From Arenibacter hampyeongensis (GTDB lineage: Bacteria; Bacteroidota; Bacteroidia; Flavobacteriales; Flavobacteriaceae), in NCBI RefSeq assembly GCF_002909255.1, contig NZ_PIOB01000011.1, positions 62,001 to 126,000 of the forward strand: a stretch of DNA of 64,000 nt, read 5' to 3'. The position numbers were made by a program, and so were the translations under genes. A model generated the notes under the pieces. It was not told the DNA's origin. It searched no databases and was given only the letters and a program-made list of their open reading frames with translations. Below, piece by piece: positions 62,201 to 64,000 of this stretch (its first letter is position 1; each line of letters starts with the position of its first letter).

Positions 62201-63574
62201 ACAGTTAGCAGCCAGGATGGAGAAGGTAAAAAATCTGAAATTGTTATTTCCAGAACCTCTGAAATTAAGGTTGTGGATGCAAAGTCAGGAATTACACTAA
62301 GCACCAATAATATTCCTTACGGTTCTCAATTGTTCATCAAGAACGGTGAGAAAATTGTAAAAGGTCAGGTTATTTGTTCTTGGGATCCATATAACGGGGT
62401 TATTGTATCAGAATTCCCTGGAAAGATTGCGTATGAGAATATCGAACAAGGTATTACTTACCAAGTTGAGATCGATGAACAAACCGGGTTCCAAGAGAAA
62501 GTAATATCTGAATCTAGGAACAAGAAGTTAATACCAACCCTATTGATCAAGAACAATAAGGATGAAGTATTGCGTTCCTATAACCTTCCGGTTGGATCGC
62601 ATATCATGGTAGATGATGGAGACAAGATCAACGAGGGTAAAATCTTGGTTAAGATTCCAAGAAAATCAGCTAAATCTGGGGATATTACAGGTGGTCTTCC
62701 AAGAGTTACCGAATTGTTCGAAGCACGTAACCCATCTAACCCAGCAGTTGTTTCCGAAATTGATGGTGTTGTTTCTTTTGGTAAAATAAAAAGGGGTAAC
62801 CGTGAGATAATCATCGAATCCAAATTGGGTGAGGTTAAGAAATACTTGGTTAAATTGTCCAATCAGATTCTTGTTCAAGAAAATGATTACGTACGTGCCG
62901 GTATGCCATTGTCCGATGGATCCATTACTCCTGAAGATATATTGGCCATCAAAGGACCTTCAGCCGTACAGCAATACTTGGTGAACGAAGTTCAGGAAGT
63001 ATATCGTTTACAAGGTGTGAAGATCAATGACAAGCATTTTGAGGTAGTAGTTCGTCAAATGATGCGTAAAGTACGTATCGAGGATCCGGGAGATACTATT
63101 TTCTTAGAGAATCAGTTGGTTCACAAAGATGATTTCATCCAAGAGAACGATGAGATTTACGGACAGAAAGTGGTAGAGGATGCTGGAGAATCGGAGAACT
63201 TGAAGCCAGGTCAGATCATAAGTGCACGGGAATTAAGGGATGAGAACTCAATTCTTAAACGTAATGATAAGAATTTGGTTACTGCCAGGGATGCTGTTGC
63301 AGCAACGGCAACGCCAATTCTTCAAGGAATTACACGTGCGTCCTTACAGACCAAATCATTCATTTCGGCAGCTTCATTCCAGGAAACCACCAAAGTACTT
63401 AACGAAGCTGCGGTAAGTGGTAAGATAGATACTCTGGAAGGATTGAAGGAAAATGTAATTGTAGGTCATAAAATACCTGCAGGTACGGGAATGAGAGATT
63501 ATGAGAATATCATTGTAGGCTCAAAAGAAGAATACGATGAAATCATGGCTCGAAAAGAGGAATTGAAATTCTAA
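59276..63574 (+). CDS. rpoC: RNA polymerase beta' subunit
   Basis: A 1432-residue beta' subunit. The N-terminal zinc site is [20 protein letters not shown] (about 65-84), and the catalytic magnesium motif is [14 protein letters not shown] with three Asp. The bridge and trigger regions, the second zinc cluster [16 protein letters not shown] and [15 protein letters not shown] are present. A long insertion-like beta region follows (about 960-1250), as usual in bacteria with larger beta'. A strong terminator follows the stop. Confidence 0.98.
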   Translation: MARLKDNNTIKRFDKISIGLASPEAILAESRGEVLKPETINYRTHKPERDGLFCERIFGPVKDYECACGKYKRIRYRGIVCDRCGVEVTEKKVRRDRVGHINLVVPVAHIWYFRSLPNKIGYLLGLPSKKLDMIIYYERYVVIQPGIAKGPDGEEIQKMDFLSEEEYLNILESIPQENQYLEDSDPNKFIAKMGAECLIDLLARIDLSQLSYELRHKANTETSKQRKTEALKRLQVVEALRESQENRENRPDWMIMKVIPVIPPELRPLVPLDGGRFATSDLNDLYRRVIIRNNRLKRLVEIKAPEVILRNEKRMLQEAVDSLFDNTRKASAVKTESNRPLKSLSDSLKGKQGRFRQNLLGKRVDYSARSVIVVGPEMKLFECGLPKDMAAELYKPFVIRKLIERGIVKTVKSAKKIIDKKEPVVWDILENVLKGHPVMLNRAPTLHRLGIQAFQPKLIEGKAIRLHPLVCTAFNADFDGDQMAVHLPLGPEAILECQLLMLASHNILNPANGSPITVPSQDMVLGLYYMTKERKSTPEVAVKGEGLTFYSYEEVVIAFNEGRLDLNAGIKVRAKDFNEAGELVNQIIPTTVGRVLFNMVVPEEAGYINEVLNKKSLRDIIGNILRVTDVPTTADFLDKIKTMGYEFAFKGGLSFSLGDIIIPPEKQSMIDEANVQVDGIMANYNMGLITNNERYNQVIDVWTSTNAMLTELAMKRIREDQQGFNSVYMMLDSGARGSKEQIRQLTGMRGLMAKPKKSTAGGGEIIENPILSNFKEGLSILEYFISTHGARKGLADTALKTADAGYLTRRLVDVSQDVIINIEDCETLRGVRVEALKKNEEIVETLGERILGRVSLHDVYDPISEELLLRAGQEIMESDVKNIEASPVEKVEVRSALTCEAQKGICGKCYGRNLSTNKMVQRGEAVGVVAAQSIGEPGTQLTLRTFHVGGIAGNISEENKLEAKFGGIAEIEDLRTVSSQDGEGKKSEIVISRTSEIKVVDAKSGITLSTNNIPYGSQLFIKNGEKIVKGQVICSWDPYNGVIVSEFPGKIAYENIEQGITYQVEIDEQTGFQEKVISESRNKKLIPTLLIKNNKDEVLRSYNLPVGSHIMVDDGDKINEGKILVKIPRKSAKSGDITGGLPRVTELFEARNPSNPAVVSEIDGVVSFGKIKRGNREIIIESKLGEVKKYLVKLSNQILVQENDYVRAGMPLSDGSITPEDILAIKGPSAVQQYLVNEVQEVYRLQGVKINDKHFEVVVRQMMRKVRIEDPGDTIFLENQLVHKDDFIQENDEIYGQKVVEDAGESENLKPGQIISARELRDENSILKRNDKNLVTARDAVAATATPILQGITRASLQTKSFISAASFQETTKVLNEAAVSGKIDTLEGLKENVIVGHKIPAGTGMRDYENIIVGSKEEYDEIMARKEELKF

Positions 63575-63582
63575 ATATTTAG

Positions 63583-63614
63583 AACCTCGGTGTTATTCAC
63601 CGAGGTTTTTTTTT
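63583..63614 (+). terminator. Terminator after rpoC
   Basis: AACCTCGGTG-TTATT-CACCGAGGTT is a perfect 10-base stem followed by a further run of T. It closes the ribosomal protein-polymerase block 8 bases after the rpoC stop. Confidence 0.9.
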
Positions 63615-63679
63615 GGCAAATGGCCAGGAAATAGTTCAATTTAGTTTAAAGTATAAGTAATAGTTAATCATTTTTCAGA

Positions 63680-63991
63680 ATGAGTGATAAAGATCAAAAC
63701 CAAAAACAGATCAACATAGAATTGGATGAAAAGACAGCTGAAGGGATATATTCCAATTTAGCTATAATAAATCATTCAGTATCCGAGTTCGTAGTGGATT
63801 TTATTAGTATGATGCCAGGGGCTCCCAAGGCAAAGGTTAAAAGTAGAATTGTACTTACTCCTCAACATGCCAAGAAATTCTTAAAGGCACTTGGTGATAA
63901 TGTGAGTCGCTTTGAAAAGGCCCATGGCACAATAAAGGATTATGAACAGCCTCCGATACCATTAAATTTTGGGCCTACGGGTGAAGCTTAA
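63680..63991 (+). CDS. DUF3467-family protein
   Basis: A 103-residue small acidic/basic protein that matches the DUF3467 pattern: INIELDEKTAEGIYSNLAIINHSVSEFVVDFISMMPGAPKAKVKSRIVLTPQHAKKFLKAL. The family is widespread next to rpoC in Bacteroidota, and its function is unknown. A strong terminator separates it from rpoC, so it has its own promoter or is read through at low level. The window ends 9 bases after its stop. Confidence 0.85.
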   Translation: MSDKDQNQKQINIELDEKTAEGIYSNLAIINHSVSEFVVDFISMMPGAPKAKVKSRIVLTPQHAKKFLKALGDNVSRFEKAHGTIKDYEQPPIPLNFGPTGEA

Positions 63992-64000
63992 AAATTCAAA

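Overview
The window is a stretch of chromosome from a member of the Bacteroidota, almost certainly the family Flavobacteriaceae. The sequence evidence is: promoters of the TTTG/TTG-N18-20-TAnnTTTG type (trp, rpsU, tRNA operon, marR, pyc); A-rich start regions with almost no Shine-Dalgarno sequences, except a perfect one in front of rpsU; a 42-residue ribosomal protein THX gene; and flavobacterial gene orders such as Nudix-pyrE-SRPBCC-birA-rsfS-ftsH-LUD-cdsA-psd-ACBP and trpEGDCFBA. The genus cannot be fixed from the sequence. The lengths, AT-rich composition and marker genes suggest a marine flavobacterium, which is inference only.

Layout. (1) 1-9.4 kb is accessory in character: the 3' part of an atypical SDR gene, an outer-membrane barrel protein, a DoxX-like membrane protein, a haloperoxidase/PAP2-type lipoprotein, a LytTR response regulator converging on a hybrid kinase with a C-terminal phosphotransfer domain, and a sterol-desaturase-family enzyme. 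(2) 9.4-16.7 kb is housekeeping: phospholipid synthesis (psd, cdsA), ACBP, LUD protein, FtsH, RsfS, BirA, PyrE, Nudix. (3) 16.7-26 kb holds an M14 peptidase lipoprotein, a PAS kinase with a stand-alone receiver, coaD, ddl, a PASTA protein, an RluD-type pseudouridine synthase, yaaA, a small lipoprotein and the THX gene. (4) 26-30.4 kb holds pyruvate carboxylase and a uracil-DNA-glycosylase-like protein. (5) 30.4-38.6 kb is the complete tryptophan operon on the minus strand, preceded by a leader peptide with three consecutive Trp codons and an attenuator, and followed by a small membrane protein gene and a pair of inverted dispersed repeats. (6) 38.6-48.5 kb holds a marR-nitroreductase-yceI operon, rhodanese, DUF2851, PspC, a K+ channel, an alanine/cation symporter with unusual extra domains, a 48-residue membrane protein, a helix-hairpin-helix protein and an acyl-CoA dehydrogenase. 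(7) 48.5-64 kb is the translation/transcription core: rpsU, xerC, hpf, tRNA-Thr/Tyr/Gly/Thr, tuf, tRNA-Trp, secE, nusG, rplKAJL, rpoBC and a DUF3467 gene.

How the parts work together. BirA (14.4 kb) should biotinylate pyruvate carboxylase (26.1 kb). CdsA and Psd supply CDP-diacylglycerol and phosphatidylethanolamine. The trp operon appears to sense its own end product through ribosome stalling on a WWW leader. The ribosomal, tRNA and RNA polymerase genes form one long co-directional block with several structured intergenic RNAs.

The most interesting signals are the trp leader/attenuator, the canonical Shine-Dalgarno of rpsU, the SprB-like plus lipoyl-like domains inserted in the amino-acid symporter, a duplicated gene-start fragment that now forms a terminator hairpin at 45.7 kb, and a promoter that overlaps a terminator before the tRNA operon. 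No CRISPR array, insertion sequence, prophage or rRNA operon was seen.
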